A stretch of DNA of 64,000 bases from Sulfurimicrobium sp964384915 (lineage in GTDB: Bacteria; Pseudomonadota; Gammaproteobacteria; Burkholderiales; Sulfuricellaceae), in NCBI GenBank assembly GCA_964384915.1, contig CAYLMA010000006.1:62001-126000 (forward strand), read 5' to 3'. Shown piece after piece: positions 25,666 through 34,022 of the stretch; the stretch's first letter is position 1; every line of letters begins with the position of its first letter. Made by a program: the position numbers and the translations under genes. The notes under the pieces are model-generated. The model saw only the letters and a program-made list of their open reading frames with translations. It was not told where the DNA came from and ran no database searches.

Positions 25666-25697
25666 AAATGATGTATCATTTTATTATGTTTTAATAA
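25666..25697. promoter_or_regulatory. AT-rich dyads upstream of the ArsR gene (candidate operator)
   Basis: AAATGAT-GT-ATCATTT (25666-25681) is a dyad with 7-bp arms, immediately followed by TTATTA-TGTTT-TAATAA (25681-25697). They lie in the AT-rich 110-bp divergent gap between gpmI and the ArsR gene, 44 bp before its ATG, the usual location for autoregulation by an ArsR repressor. Confidence 0.45.
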
Positions 25698-25740
25698 TAT
25701 ACGCATTAAACTTATTCCAAATTTCTTGCGAAGTGGTGAA

Positions 25741-26067
25741 ATGCCCATGTTGAATTTTGATCAGGTCGAATTGATAGATAAAGACGAGCATATCGAGCAG
25801 GCCTCGCGGGCGATGAAGGCGATGTCGCATCCCTTGCGCCTGAAGATTCTATGCGTACTGGGCGACCGGGAAATCAGCGTGCAGGAAATTGTCGAAAATG
25901 TCGGCACCTCGCAAAGCAATATTTCACAGCACCTCGCAATTCTGCGCGACAAAGGCGTTCTTCGCACGCGCAAGGATGCCAACCGGGTTTACTATCGTGT
26001 TGGCGACACCCGCACGCTCAAGCTGATCAGCATGATGCGGGATGTTTTCTGCGGTTTTGCCAAATAG
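25741..26067 (+). CDS. ArsR-family regulator with BigR/SqrR-type cysteine pair
   Basis: 108 residues from the ATG at 25741. Winged-helix core with recognition helix TSQSNISQHLAILRDKGVL (56-74). Only two cysteines are present, C38 (KILCVLG) and C104 (DVFCGFAK), 66 residues apart. That is the same spacing as C41/C107 of SqrR and C42/C108 of BigR, which sense persulfide by forming a tetrasulfide link. The ArsR metal-binding motif CVC is absent. The downstream genes (RND efflux, rhodanese, glutaredoxin, thioredoxin) fit a sulfur or thiol-stress regulon. Function is inferred from spacing and context. Confidence 0.85.
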   Translation: MPMLNFDQVELIDKDEHIEQASRAMKAMSHPLRLKILCVLGDREISVQEIVENVGTSQSNISQHLAILRDKGVLRTRKDANRVYYRVGDTRTLKLISMMRDVFCGFAK

Positions 26068-26173
26068 CATCGCACTGCTTGCCATACACCTCATCTGTAA
26101 AGCTTTTCACCGCTTGTAATCTGTTTGGGCAGCCGTTATCTTGTAGCCATTGCCTACACGCGGAGTCTGCGCT

Positions 26174-27202
26174 GTGCTGAAATTCCCACTTGCGCTCCTT
26201 GGAGCGCTTTTCATTTTACCCCCTGCCGAGGCGGCGCTGCCTTTTGCCACAGCGCCGGCGCAACATCGCGAAGTTGACCAGACCTATGCAGCCGAAGCTG
26301 TCGTAGAGGCGGTGAATCAGGCCACGGTAGCGGCCCAGATCTCAGGGCGTGTGATCGAAGTAGCTTTCGATGCCGGTGACGCGGTCAAGAAAGGCCAAGT
26401 GCTGGTGCGCATTGACGAGAGCGAAGTGCGCCAGGCGGTGGCAGGCAGCGAAGCCCAAGCCGCCCAGGCGCAGGCCAACCTCCAGAATGCCCGCCTCGCC
26501 CATGAACGCAGCAAGCAGCTAGCGGCGCAGAAATTCGTCAGCCAGGCGGCAGTAGACAAAGCCCTGGCCGATTACAGGTCCGCAGAGGCGCAACTGAAGG
26601 CGGCCCTGGCGGGGGTCGGGCAGACCTCGGCGACGCGTAGTTTCGCCACCATCGTTGCGCCCTACGACGGCATCGTCGCCGCGCGCCTGGTGGAACCGGG
26701 CGAAATGGCTGTCCCCGGCAAGCCGCTCATGGCCTTCTTTGCCCCCAAGGGACTGCGCGTGGTCGCGAACATCCCTCAGTACAAGCTGGCGCAGGTGCGC
26801 CAGTTATCCCGCGCCCAGGTGGCGTTTCCGGAACTGAAGCAATGGGTGGCTGGCACGCGCGTCACGATACTGCCGGTAGCGGATGCACGCACCCACACCA
26901 CGCGCGCGCGCGTGGATCTGCCTGCTGATTTGAAAGGCGTCTATCCGGGCATGTTCGCCCGCGCGCATTTCTCCATCGGGCGGGCGCAGAAACTGCTGAT
27001 CCCGGCATCAGCGGTGGTGCGCCGCAGCGAAGTGGCCGCGGTTTACGTAGTGGATGCAAAAGGCCAGATCTATTTCCGCCAGGTACGACTCGGCGAACCG
27101 GTCGGGCAAAGCGAGGTGGAAGTCCTCTCCGGCTTGGTGCAGGGCGAACAGGTCGCGCTGGAACCGGTCAAGGCGGGCATGGTGCTGAAGGGTAAAGAGT
27201 AA
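26174..27202 (+). CDS. RND efflux periplasmic adaptor (membrane fusion protein)
   Basis: 342 residues from the GTG at 26174 (GGAG eight bases upstream); an in-frame TTG at 26150 would obscure the signal peptide. The signal peptide MLKFPLALLGALFILPPAEA is followed by a lipoyl half-motif (VAAQISGRVIEVAFDAGDAVKKGQ), an alpha-hairpin (about 80-140), the second lipoyl half (APYDGIVAARLVEPGE) and a beta-barrel. It links the RND pump encoded 9 bp later to an outer-membrane channel not encoded here. No lipobox cysteine. Substrate unknown. Confidence 0.92.
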   Translation: MLKFPLALLGALFILPPAEAALPFATAPAQHREVDQTYAAEAVVEAVNQATVAAQISGRVIEVAFDAGDAVKKGQVLVRIDESEVRQAVAGSEAQAAQAQANLQNARLAHERSKQLAAQKFVSQAAVDKALADYRSAEAQLKAALAGVGQTSATRSFATIVAPYDGIVAARLVEPGEMAVPGKPLMAFFAPKGLRVVANIPQYKLAQVRQLSRAQVAFPELKQWVAGTRVTILPVADARTHTTRARVDLPADLKGVYPGMFARAHFSIGRAQKLLIPASAVVRRSEVAAVYVVDAKGQIYFRQVRLGEPVGQSEVEVLSGLVQGEQVALEPVKAGMVLKGKE

Positions 27203-27211
27203 GGGGGCTGG

Positions 27212-30200
27212 ATGATGCAAGAGCCTAACTCCTTACCCGAAAAAATGGGCATTTCCGGTCGGATCGCCAAGCTTTTTCTGACTTCGCAGATGACGCCGCT
27301 CATCGCGCTCATCGCCTTCCTGCTCGGCCTGTTCGCGGTGCTGGTCACGCCACGCGAAGAAGAGCCCCAGATCAACGTCACCATGGCCAATGTATTCATC
27401 CCCTTCCCGGGCGCTTCGGCCAAGGACGTGGAGAACCTGGTCGCGACCCCGGCCGAGCAGGTGTTGTCGCAGATTTCCGGCGTCGAGCACATCTATTCCG
27501 TATCGCGCCCCGGCATGGCCATTCTTACCGTTCAGTACAAGGTGGGCGAGGATCGCATTCAGGCCCTGGTGCGCCTGTACGATACCGTTCAATCCAAGCG
27601 CGACTGGGTTTCTCCCAACCTGGGCGTGCTTGATCCCATTATCAAGCCGGTAGGCATCGATGACGTTCCCATTGTCGCCCTGACCCTGTGGACGGCCGAT
27701 CCACAGCGCGGCGAATACGAGCTGGAGCAGATTGCGCATGCCGCCGAGATCGAGCTGAAGCGCATCCAGGGCACGCGCGAAGTAAATACCATCGGCGGAC
27801 CCAGGCATGTGGTGCGGGTGCTGATGGATGCGGAGCGCATGAAATCGCACCAGGTTTCAGCCCAGGATATTCGCGATGCGCTACAGGTGAGCAACGCTTC
27901 CCAGCCCTCCGGCAAACTGGTGGACAACAACCAGGAAATCCTGGTGCAGACCGGCACTTTCCTGTCCTCCGCCGCAGACGTTCAGCAGTTGGTGGTGGGG
28001 GTGCAGGATGGGCGCCCGGTATTCATGAACGACGTGGCCCAGGTCGTCGACGGGCCGGATCAGCCGGGACGCTATATCTGGCTCGGCACAGGGCCGGCCG
28101 CCAAGCATCTGGGCATAAACCAGCAAGGTGAATTCCCTGCGGTGACGCTGGCGATTTCCAAGAAACCGGGCGAGAACGCCGTGGATGTCGCCAACCGGGT
28201 CATCCAGCGCATCGAGCAACTGCACGGCAGCGTGATCCCGGACGGCGTGACCGCCACGGTGACGCGAAATTACGGGGCGACCGCCAACGACAAGGCGATG
28301 AAGCTGATCGGCAAGCTGGTGTTCGCCACCGCCTTCGTGGTGCTGCTGGTGTTGTTCGCCCTCGGCAAGCGCGAAGCGCTGATCGTCGGCGTGGCGGTGA
28401 TGCTGACCCTGGCCGCCACCCTGTTCGCCTCATGGGCGTGGGGCTTCACCCTCAACCGGGTATCGCTGTTCGCGCTGATTTTTTCCATCGGCATCCTGGT
28501 GGATGACGCCATCGTGGTGGTGGAGAACATCCACCGCCGCCGTGAGCTGGACACCCACAAGCCCTTGGCCCAGGTGATTCCAGAAGCCGTGGATGAAGTG
28601 GGCGGCCCCACCATCCTGGCGACGTTTACGGTAATTGCCGCCCTCTTGCCCATGGCCTTCGTTTCCGGCCTGATGGGGCCCTACATGAGCCCGATCCCGA
28701 TCAACGCCAGCATCGGCATGGTGATCTCGCTGGCCATCGCGTTCATCATCACGCCCTGGCTCGCGCTCAAGCTGCTGAGCCATAAGCACGATGCGCCCAG
28801 CCATAGCGAACTAGGAACGGAATCGCGCCTGCAGGTCTTTTTTCAACGCCGCCTGACGCCCTTCCTGCGCCGCGAGCAGGGCGGCAGGAACCGCACAAAA
28901 CTATGGCTGGCGGTGCTGGGCATGATCGTCCTGGCCATGCTGCTGGCGGTGGTCAAGCTGGTGGTGCTGAAAATGCTGCCTTTCGACAACAAATCGGAAT
29001 TCCAGGTGGTGGTGGACATGCCGGTGGGCACGCCGCTGGAGCAGACCGCGCGCGCCATGCGTGAAATCGGCCAGTATCTGTCCACCGTGCCGGAAGTCAC
29101 CGACTATGAGGCCTATGTAGGCACGGCGGCGCCAATCAACTTCAATGGCCTGGTGCGCCAGTATTACTTGCGCGCCAGCCCGGAGATGGGCGACATCCAG
29201 GTCAACCTGGCCGACAAGCACCAGCGCAAGCGCAAGAGCCATGAAATCGCGCAGGCAGTGCGTGTGCCGATCGAAGAAATCGCCGAGAAGTACCAGGCCA
29301 ATGTGAAGATAGTCGAAGTGCCGCCTGGGCCGCCGGTGATGTCGCCCATCGTGGCGGAAGTCTACGGGCCGGACTACGAAGGCCAGATGGAAGTGGCGAA
29401 GAAGGTGGGCATCGCCTTCGCCAGGACGCCGGACATCGTCGCCATCGACGACAGCATCGAGGAAGTGTCGCGCAAGCTGGTGCTGCGCGTGCTGCAGGGC
29501 AAGGCGGCGCTGATGGGCGTGGCGCAGAAGGACATCGTGGCGGTGATGAAAATGGGCCTGACGGGGGAGGATGTGACCCCCGTGCATACCGGCGAAACCA
29601 AGTATGAAATCCCGGTGCGCGTATCCCTGGCGCCGGAGCGCCTGAACAATCTGGATGAATTGCTCAAACTGACGGTCCGCTCACGCGACGGCACCCTGGT
29701 CCCGCTATCTGAACTGGTGGAAGTGTCTTCCGGCATCGCCGAGAAAACCATTTACCACAAGGACCTGCTGCCCGTGGTCTATGTCTTCGGCGACATGGCG
29801 GGCAAGCTGGACAGCCCGCTCTACGGCATGTTCGACATCCGCTCCCTGACCAAGGGCGCGAAGCTGGCCCAGGGGGGCGTGCTGGGCGACTATTTCATCA
29901 AGCAGCCGGACGACCCCTATGCCGAATACGCCCTGAAATGGGACGGCGAATGGCAGGTGACCTACGAGACCTTCCGCGACATGGGCATCGCCTACGCCGT
30001 GGGCCTGGTCCTGATCTACCTCCTGGTGGTGGCGCAGTTCAAGTCCTACCTGGTGCCGCTCATCATCATGGCGCCGATCCCGCTCACCATCATCGGCGTG
30101 ATGCCCGGCCACGCCCTGTTCGGCTCGCAGTTCACCGCGACTTCGATGATCGGCATGATCGCCCTGGCCGGGATTATCGTGCGCAACTCCATTCTGCTGG

Positions 30201-30460
30201 TGGATTTCATCAACATGCAGGTGGCCGAGGGCATGGCGTTCCAGGAAGCGGTCATCAATTCCGCCGCCACGCGCGCCAAGCCGATCGTGCTGACCGGGCT
30301 GGCGGCCATGCTGGGCGCGCTGTTCATCCTCGACGACCCGATTTTCAACGGACTGGCAATTTCCTTGATTTTTGGTATCTTCGTCTCCACCTTGCTGACA
30401 TTGGTGGTCATCCCGGTGCTGTATTATGCGGCGATGTACCGCAAGCTGGAAAAAGCTTGA
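27212..30460 (+). CDS. RND-family efflux transporter permease
   Basis: 1082 residues, the normal length of an AcrB/HAE-type pump, with a first helix near 28-46, a large periplasmic domain, the proton-relay pair VDDAIVVVENI near residue 430, a second periplasmic domain and the closing helix bundle. It exchanges protons for substrate across the inner membrane. It lacks the methionine-rich or charged motifs that would mark a heavy-metal (CzcA/CusA) pump. Linkage to an SqrR-like regulator and a rhodanese suggests export connected with sulfur or thiol compounds, an inference only. The stop is followed two bases later by a 9-mer repeat. Confidence 0.93.
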   Translation: MMQEPNSLPEKMGISGRIAKLFLTSQMTPLIALIAFLLGLFAVLVTPREEEPQINVTMANVFIPFPGASAKDVENLVATPAEQVLSQISGVEHIYSVSRPGMAILTVQYKVGEDRIQALVRLYDTVQSKRDWVSPNLGVLDPIIKPVGIDDVPIVALTLWTADPQRGEYELEQIAHAAEIELKRIQGTREVNTIGGPRHVVRVLMDAERMKSHQVSAQDIRDALQVSNASQPSGKLVDNNQEILVQTGTFLSSAADVQQLVVGVQDGRPVFMNDVAQVVDGPDQPGRYIWLGTGPAAKHLGINQQGEFPAVTLAISKKPGENAVDVANRVIQRIEQLHGSVIPDGVTATVTRNYGATANDKAMKLIGKLVFATAFVVLLVLFALGKREALIVGVAVMLTLAATLFASWAWGFTLNRVSLFALIFSIGILVDDAIVVVENIHRRRELDTHKPLAQVIPEAVDEVGGPTILATFTVIAALLPMAFVSGLMGPYMSPIPINASIGMVISLAIAFIITPWLALKLLSHKHDAPSHSELGTESRLQVFFQRRLTPFLRREQGGRNRTKLWLAVLGMIVLAMLLAVVKLVVLKMLPFDNKSEFQVVVDMPVGTPLEQTARAMREIGQYLSTVPEVTDYEAYVGTAAPINFNGLVRQYYLRASPEMGDIQVNLADKHQRKRKSHEIAQAVRVPIEEIAEKYQANVKIVEVPPGPPVMSPIVAEVYGPDYEGQMEVAKKVGIAFARTPDIVAIDDSIEEVSRKLVLRVLQGKAALMGVAQKDIVAVMKMGLTGEDVTPVHTGETKYEIPVRVSLAPERLNNLDELLKLTVRSRDGTLVPLSELVEVSSGIAEKTIYHKDLLPVVYVFGDMAGKLDSPLYGMFDIRSLTKGAKLAQGGVLGDYFIKQPDDPYAEYALKWDGEWQVTYETFRDMGIAYAVGLVLIYLLVVAQFKSYLVPLIIMAPIPLTIIGVMPGHALFGSQFTATSMIGMIALAGIIVRNSILLVDFINMQVAEGMAFQEAVINSAATRAKPIVLTGLAAMLGALFILDDPIFNGLAISLIFGIFVSTLLTLVVIPVLYYAAMYRKLEKA

Positions 30461-30462
30461 TA

Positions 30463-30572
30463 AACCACGGGGCACACGGGGCACACGGGGCACACGGGGC
30501 ACACGGGGCACACGGGGCACACGGGGAAAATCAGAACAGAAAGACCCCGTGCTCCCCGTGTGCCCCGTGGTT
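30463..30572. repeat. inverted tandem 9-mer repeat (GGGGCACAC x6)
   Basis: Six exact tandem copies of GGGGCACAC follow AACCAC (left arm 30463-30526). After 18 unrelated bases the right arm (30545-30572) is the reverse complement, perfect over its last 19 bases. It starts two bases after the RND permease stop and ends 33 bases before the rhodanese start. Exact copies suggest recent expansion. Confidence 0.92.
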
Positions 30573-30605
30573 AAGATGTTTTAATGTTTTAAGGAGTATC
30601 AGATA

Positions 30606-31019
30606 GTGCAATTCATTCAGAACAATCTGGGCCTGGTGGCCCTGGTGCTGGTCAGCGGCTTGATGCTGTTCTGGCCCATGATCAACCGGCGCATTTCCGG
30701 CATCAAGGAAGTCGGCACAATGGAAGCGACCCAACTCATCAACCACCACGACGCACTGATACTCGACGTGCGCGAGGACCAGGAGTACGCCGGCGGGCAC
30801 GCGCCGCATTCCAAGCATATCCCGCTGCGCCAGTTGTCCGGCCGCATCCAGGAACTGGAAAAATTCCGCGACAAGCCGATCATCGCCGTCTGCCGCAGCG
30901 GAGCCCGTTCCGGCCATGGCTGCAGCGTGCTGCGCAAGAACGGCTTCGAGCAGGTTTACAACCTCAGCGGCGGCATGTCGGCCTGGCAGCAGGCCAATAT
31001 GCCGGTTGAAAGAAAATAG
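30606..31019 (+). CDS. membrane-anchored rhodanese-domain protein
   Basis: 137 residues from a GTG with AAGGAG nine bases upstream. One N-terminal membrane helix (about 8-25) precedes a single rhodanese domain with active-site loop CRSGARS, nucleophile C96. It would transfer or carry sulfane sulfur as a cysteine persulfide at the membrane. Together with the upstream BigR/SqrR-like regulator and the downstream glutaredoxin and thioredoxin, it suggests sulfane-sulfur handling. Confidence 0.93.
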   Translation: MQFIQNNLGLVALVLVSGLMLFWPMINRRISGIKEVGTMEATQLINHHDALILDVREDQEYAGGHAPHSKHIPLRQLSGRIQELEKFRDKPIIAVCRSGARSGHGCSVLRKNGFEQVYNLSGGMSAWQQANMPVERK

Positions 31020-31043
31020 ATCGTTACCAGCAAAGGAAGAGAA

Positions 31044-31301
31044 ATGCCCAACATAACCATGTACTGTACTGGTGTATGCCCCTACTGCACCATGGCGGAG
31101 AAGCTGCTGCAAAAGAAAGGCGTGACTGAGATCAACAAGATTCGCATCGATGTCGAGGAAGGCCGCAAGGAAGAAATGATGGAAAGAACCGGGCGGCGTA
31201 CCGTGCCCCAGATCTATATCGGCGATTTTCATGTCGGCGGCTTCGACGATCTTTCCGCGCTCGACATGGAAGGCAAGCTGGAACCCTTGCTGGCGGAGTG
31301 A
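31044..31301 (+). CDS. grxC: glutaredoxin 3
   Basis: 85 residues, the standard Grx3 length, with dithiol active site C12-PY-C15, cis-proline region RTVPQIYIG and GGFDDL glutathione-binding residues. Reduces protein-glutathione mixed disulfides in the cytosol. A good ribosome site (AAAGGAAG) precedes the ATG. The rhodanese-grxC-(thioredoxin)-secB arrangement is common in proteobacteria. Confidence 0.95.
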   Translation: MPNITMYCTGVCPYCTMAEKLLQKKGVTEINKIRIDVEEGRKEEMMERTGRRTVPQIYIGDFHVGGFDDLSALDMEGKLEPLLAE

Positions 31302-31317
31302 GCACGAAAAAGCGATT

Positions 31318-31419
31318 AACCACGGTGAACATGGAGTGCACGGAGCAAGATCCAGCATTGCTTTAGCGAGCACGTTGCCCATCCCCGCCTACCCCATTTC
31401 TCCGTGCTCTCCGTGGTTT
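31318..31419. repeat. inverted tandem 9-mer repeat (CACGGAGAG family)
   Basis: Left arm 31318-31347 starts AACCACGGTGAACATGGAG; right arm 31399-31419 is the reverse complement of AACCACGGAGAGCACGGAG-type words. It uses the same 9-nt frame as the repeat at 30463 but different bases, with a 51-nt unrelated centre. It starts 16 bases after the grxC stop and fills the grxC-trx gap. Confidence 0.85.
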
Positions 31420-31451
31420 CAAGTAGTATTTTTAAGCTAGGAGATTCCGAC

Positions 31452-31871
31452 ATGAACATCGTCTGTCCCGATTGCGGCGCGATCAATCGTGTGCCGGAAG
31501 AGCGCCTGGGCCAGAATCCTAAATGCGGCAAATGTGGAATTCCTTTGCTCGACGGCAAGCCGCTTGAATTGAACGCCACGAACTTTGGCCGTTATGTGGC
31601 GAAGAGCGAGATGCCGCTGGTAGTGGATTTCTGGGCGCCGTGGTGCGGGCCGTGCAAGATGATGGCGCCGATATTCAGCCAGGTTGCAGCCGAGTTCAAG
31701 ACGCGCTTCCGCTTCGTCAAGGTCAATACCGAAGTGGAGCAGTCACTGGCCCAACAATTCTCGATCCGCAGCATTCCCACCCTGGCCATATTCAGGAACG
31801 GCGCTGAAGTGGATCGCGTCGCCGGCGCCATGGATGCCGGCAGCCTGAAAAAATGGCTGCTGCGTTACTGA
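31452..31871 (+). CDS. trxC: thioredoxin 2 (zinc-ribbon thioredoxin)
   Basis: 139 residues from the ATG at 31452 (TAGGAG eight bases upstream). An N-terminal zinc ribbon with C5/C8 and C25/C28 precedes a thioredoxin fold with WCGPC (C65, C68) and the cis-proline SIPT. This domain order defines Trx2/TrxC, a cytosolic disulfide reductase often induced by oxidative stress. Confidence 0.95.
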   Translation: MNIVCPDCGAINRVPEERLGQNPKCGKCGIPLLDGKPLELNATNFGRYVAKSEMPLVVDFWAPWCGPCKMMAPIFSQVAAEFKTRFRFVKVNTEVEQSLAQQFSIRSIPTLAIFRNGAEVDRVAGAMDAGSLKKWLLRY

Positions 31872-31938
31872 AAAAGCCTCAGACGCCCCGCTCTGCAGCA
31901 CTTCGCGTTACAATTTCCCTTTTTCAGAGGTTTTACCC

Positions 31939-32415
31939 ATGAGCGAAGCACAAGAACAGCAAGAACAAATGGTTTTTGGCATTGAAAAAGTCTACGTCAA
32001 GGACCTTTCCCTGGAAATCCCCAATGCACCGCAGATTTTCCTGGAACAGGGAACACCGGCAATCAATGTGGAATTTCACACCAAGGCCGAGCAATTGGGT
32101 GAAGATGTCTACGAAGCCGTGCTCACGGTGACCGTAACTTCCAAACTGCCTGAAGGCGACAAGACCGTGTTCCTGGTGGAAGCCGCGCAGGCGGGAATTT
32201 TCCGCATCAGGAATGTGCCACAGGAGGATATCGAGCCCTTGCTCGGCATTGCCTGCCCCAATATCCTTTACCCCTATGTCCGCGAAGCGGTGTCCGACAT
32301 GGTGACGCGCGCAGGCTTCCCGCCAGTGGTGCTGCAGCCGATGAATTTCGAGTCGATTTACCATCATCAAAAGCAGATGCAGGAACAGCAGAATCAAGCC
32401 GCGACCACGCATTAA
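31939..32415 (+). CDS. secB: protein-export chaperone SecB
   Basis: 158 residues, a normal SecB length. It keeps preproteins unfolded and hands them to SecA. FGIEKVYVKDLSLEIPNAP and CPNILYPYVREAVSDMVTRAGFPP (the latter shortened here to its first half, CPNILYPYVREA) are hallmark segments. Precedes an SH3-domain gene and gpsA; secB-gpsA linkage is widespread in proteobacteria. Confidence 0.96.
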   Translation: MSEAQEQQEQMVFGIEKVYVKDLSLEIPNAPQIFLEQGTPAINVEFHTKAEQLGEDVYEAVLTVTVTSKLPEGDKTVFLVEAAQAGIFRIRNVPQEDIEPLLGIACPNILYPYVREAVSDMVTRAGFPPVVLQPMNFESIYHHQKQMQEQQNQAATTH

Positions 32416-32432
32416 AACCTAGAAACCATTTG

Positions 32433-32585
32433 AACCGCAAAGGCGCAAAGGAAGGCCTGAACCCGTATGCAAGGTCATTGCGAGCAAGGCGAAGCAATCT
32501 GGTACCGCAAGAAGTGGCGCGATGGCTTGGTCACATCCTGCCTCGCAAAGCGCGAAGCTCTTCGCGCCCTTGCGTCCTTGCGGTC
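32433..32585. repeat. inverted CGCAAAGG word repeat with a nested second repeat
   Basis: Left arm 32433-32454 (AACCGCAAAGGCGCAAAGG) and right arm 32560-32585 are imperfect reverse complements of the same word family as the repeat at 20422. Between them lies a segment starting CATTGCGAGCAAGGCGAAGC (32476-32495), which resembles another widespread intergenic repeat. The left arm starts 17 bases after the secB stop; the right arm runs into the next gene's start region. Confidence 0.75.
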
Positions 32586-33033
32586 AATATATTGCGGGCC
32601 CCGGATCGGTTTGCTGCTGCTGGCGGGCGTCTTTTCTTCCACCGCCTGGGCGCTGGAGTACCGCTCCGTCCAGAGCGACCGCACGGTGATGTACGACACG
32701 CCTTCCCTGCGCGGCAAGAAACTCTATCTTGCCAGCCGCTACTACCCGGTTGAAGTGATCGTCAGCCTGGAGCATTTTGCCAAGGTGCGCGATGCTGCCG
32801 GCGATCTGGCGTGGATTGAAAAAAAACAACTCAGCGAAAAACGCATGGTGCTGGTGAATGTGCCGCTGGCTGATGTGCGCCAGGCGGCGGATGAGAAATC
32901 CCCGCTGGCATTTCAGGCGGAACGCAATGTCGTCCTGGAGTTGCTTGAATATACCGGCGCCGGTTGGCTCAAGGTGAGGCATCCCGACGGCGCGGCCGGA
33001 TTTGTGCGGACTTCCCAGGTGTGGGGCGCATGA
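32578..33033 (+). CDS. secreted SH3-domain protein
   Basis: About 151 residues from a TTG at 32578. This start gives a plausible signal peptide (IGLLLLAGVFSSTAWA-LE) but lies inside the repeat arm; the frame is also open from an ATG at 32467, which would add repeat-encoded residues before the signal peptide. The mature part holds two SH3-like segments (SDRTVMYDTPSLRGKK..., VVLELLEYTGAGWLKVRHPDG). Such periplasmic SH3 proteins usually bind peptidoglycan or other envelope components. Overlaps gpsA by four bases (ATGA). Exact start uncertain. Confidence 0.8.
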   Translation: MRSIYCGPRIGLLLLAGVFSSTAWALEYRSVQSDRTVMYDTPSLRGKKLYLASRYYPVEVIVSLEHFAKVRDAAGDLAWIEKKQLSEKRMVLVNVPLADVRQAADEKSPLAFQAERNVVLELLEYTGAGWLKVRHPDGAAGFVRTSQVWGA

Positions 33034-34022
33034 AGATCGCCGTGCTTGGCGCCGGCGCCTGGGGCACCGCGCTGGCTGTCAGCCTGGCGGGGCGGCACGA
33101 GGTGAGCTTGTGGGCGCGCAGTGCCGCCCAGGTGGAGGAGATGGGCACATCCCGCCGCAACTCGCGCTATCTGCCAGAAATCCCGCTACCCGCTTCGCTC
33201 TGCTTCGAATCCAATCTTGCCGCGCTGCTCGCACCGGCCGAGCTGGCGCTTGCTGTCGTGCCCAGCAGCGGATTGCGGAACTTGCTGCGCGACATCAATG
33301 CGCTGGCGCCGGGCGTCCCCGTGGTCTGGGCCTGCAAGGGGTTCGAGCAGGGCAGCCGCCAGCTACCACACCAGGTGGCAGAGGATGAGCTTAATGCCGA
33401 CACGCCGCGCGGTGTGCTTTCAGGGCCGAGTTTTGCGCGTGAAGTAGCGCTGGGCTTGCCCACTGCCCTGACGCTGGCTTCGCTGGACGAAACATTTGCC
33501 GGCCAGGCAGCCTTAGCTTTGCATAGCCACCACCTGCGTGTTTATGCCAGCAAGGACATCATGGGCGTGGAGCTTGGCGGGGCGGTCAAGAACGTGCTGG
33601 CGATCGCCGCCGGCATTTCCGACGGCATGGGTTTTGGCCACAATGCCCGCGCCGCCCTGATCACCCGGGGCTTGGCCGAAATCACCCGGCTCGGCCTGGT
33701 CCTCGGCGGGCGTCAGGAAACTTTCATGGGGCTGGCCGGCATGGGCGATCTGATTCTGACCTGCACCGGAGACCTGTCGCGCAACCGCCAGGTCGGCCTG
33801 CAACTGGCCGGAGGAAAAACGCTGGCGGAGATTCTCGGCGGCCTCGGCCACGTCGCTGAAGGCGTCAACACCGCGCGGGAAGTGCTGAATCTGGCGCAGC
33901 AGCACAAGGTCGAAATGCCGATTACCGAGGCGGTGTATCAGGTGCTATATCAAAACCTGTCGCCGCGCACCGCGGTGGAAAGCCTGCTCAACCGGGTGCC
34001 CAGCGCGGAGTTCAGGCACTAA
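33030..34022 (+). CDS. gpsA: glycerol-3-phosphate dehydrogenase [NAD(P)+]
   Basis: 330 residues from the ATG at 33030. Reduces dihydroxyacetone phosphate to sn-glycerol-3-phosphate for phospholipid synthesis. The N-terminal dinucleotide fold GAGAWGTALA, SGPSFAREV, the catalytic lysine in ELGGAVKNVLAIAAG and MAGMGDL are present. The stop overlaps the convergent trmL stop by four bases. Confidence 0.96.
   Translation: MKIAVLGAGAWGTALAVSLAGRHEVSLWARSAAQVEEMGTSRRNSRYLPEIPLPASLCFESNLAALLAPAELALAVVPSSGLRNLLRDINALAPGVPVVWACKGFEQGSRQLPHQVAEDELNADTPRGVLSGPSFAREVALGLPTALTLASLDETFAGQAALALHSHHLRVYASKDIMGVELGGAVKNVLAIAAGISDGMGFGHNARAALITRGLAEITRLGLVLGGRQETFMGLAGMGDLILTCTGDLSRNRQVGLQLAGGKTLAEILGGLGHVAEGVNTAREVLNLAQQHKVEMPITEAVYQVLYQNLSPRTAVESLLNRVPSAEFRH

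Noticed and set aside
27212..30460. Heavy-metal (CzcA/CusA) efflux assignment
   Set aside because: The metal-specific motifs are not seen and no metal-resistance genes are adjacent; only the general RND permease call is supported.
30463..30526. Six tandem 9-mers as a CRISPR-like array
   Set aside because: The units are contiguous with no spacers and far too short; no cas genes are present. It is a tandem-word repeat.
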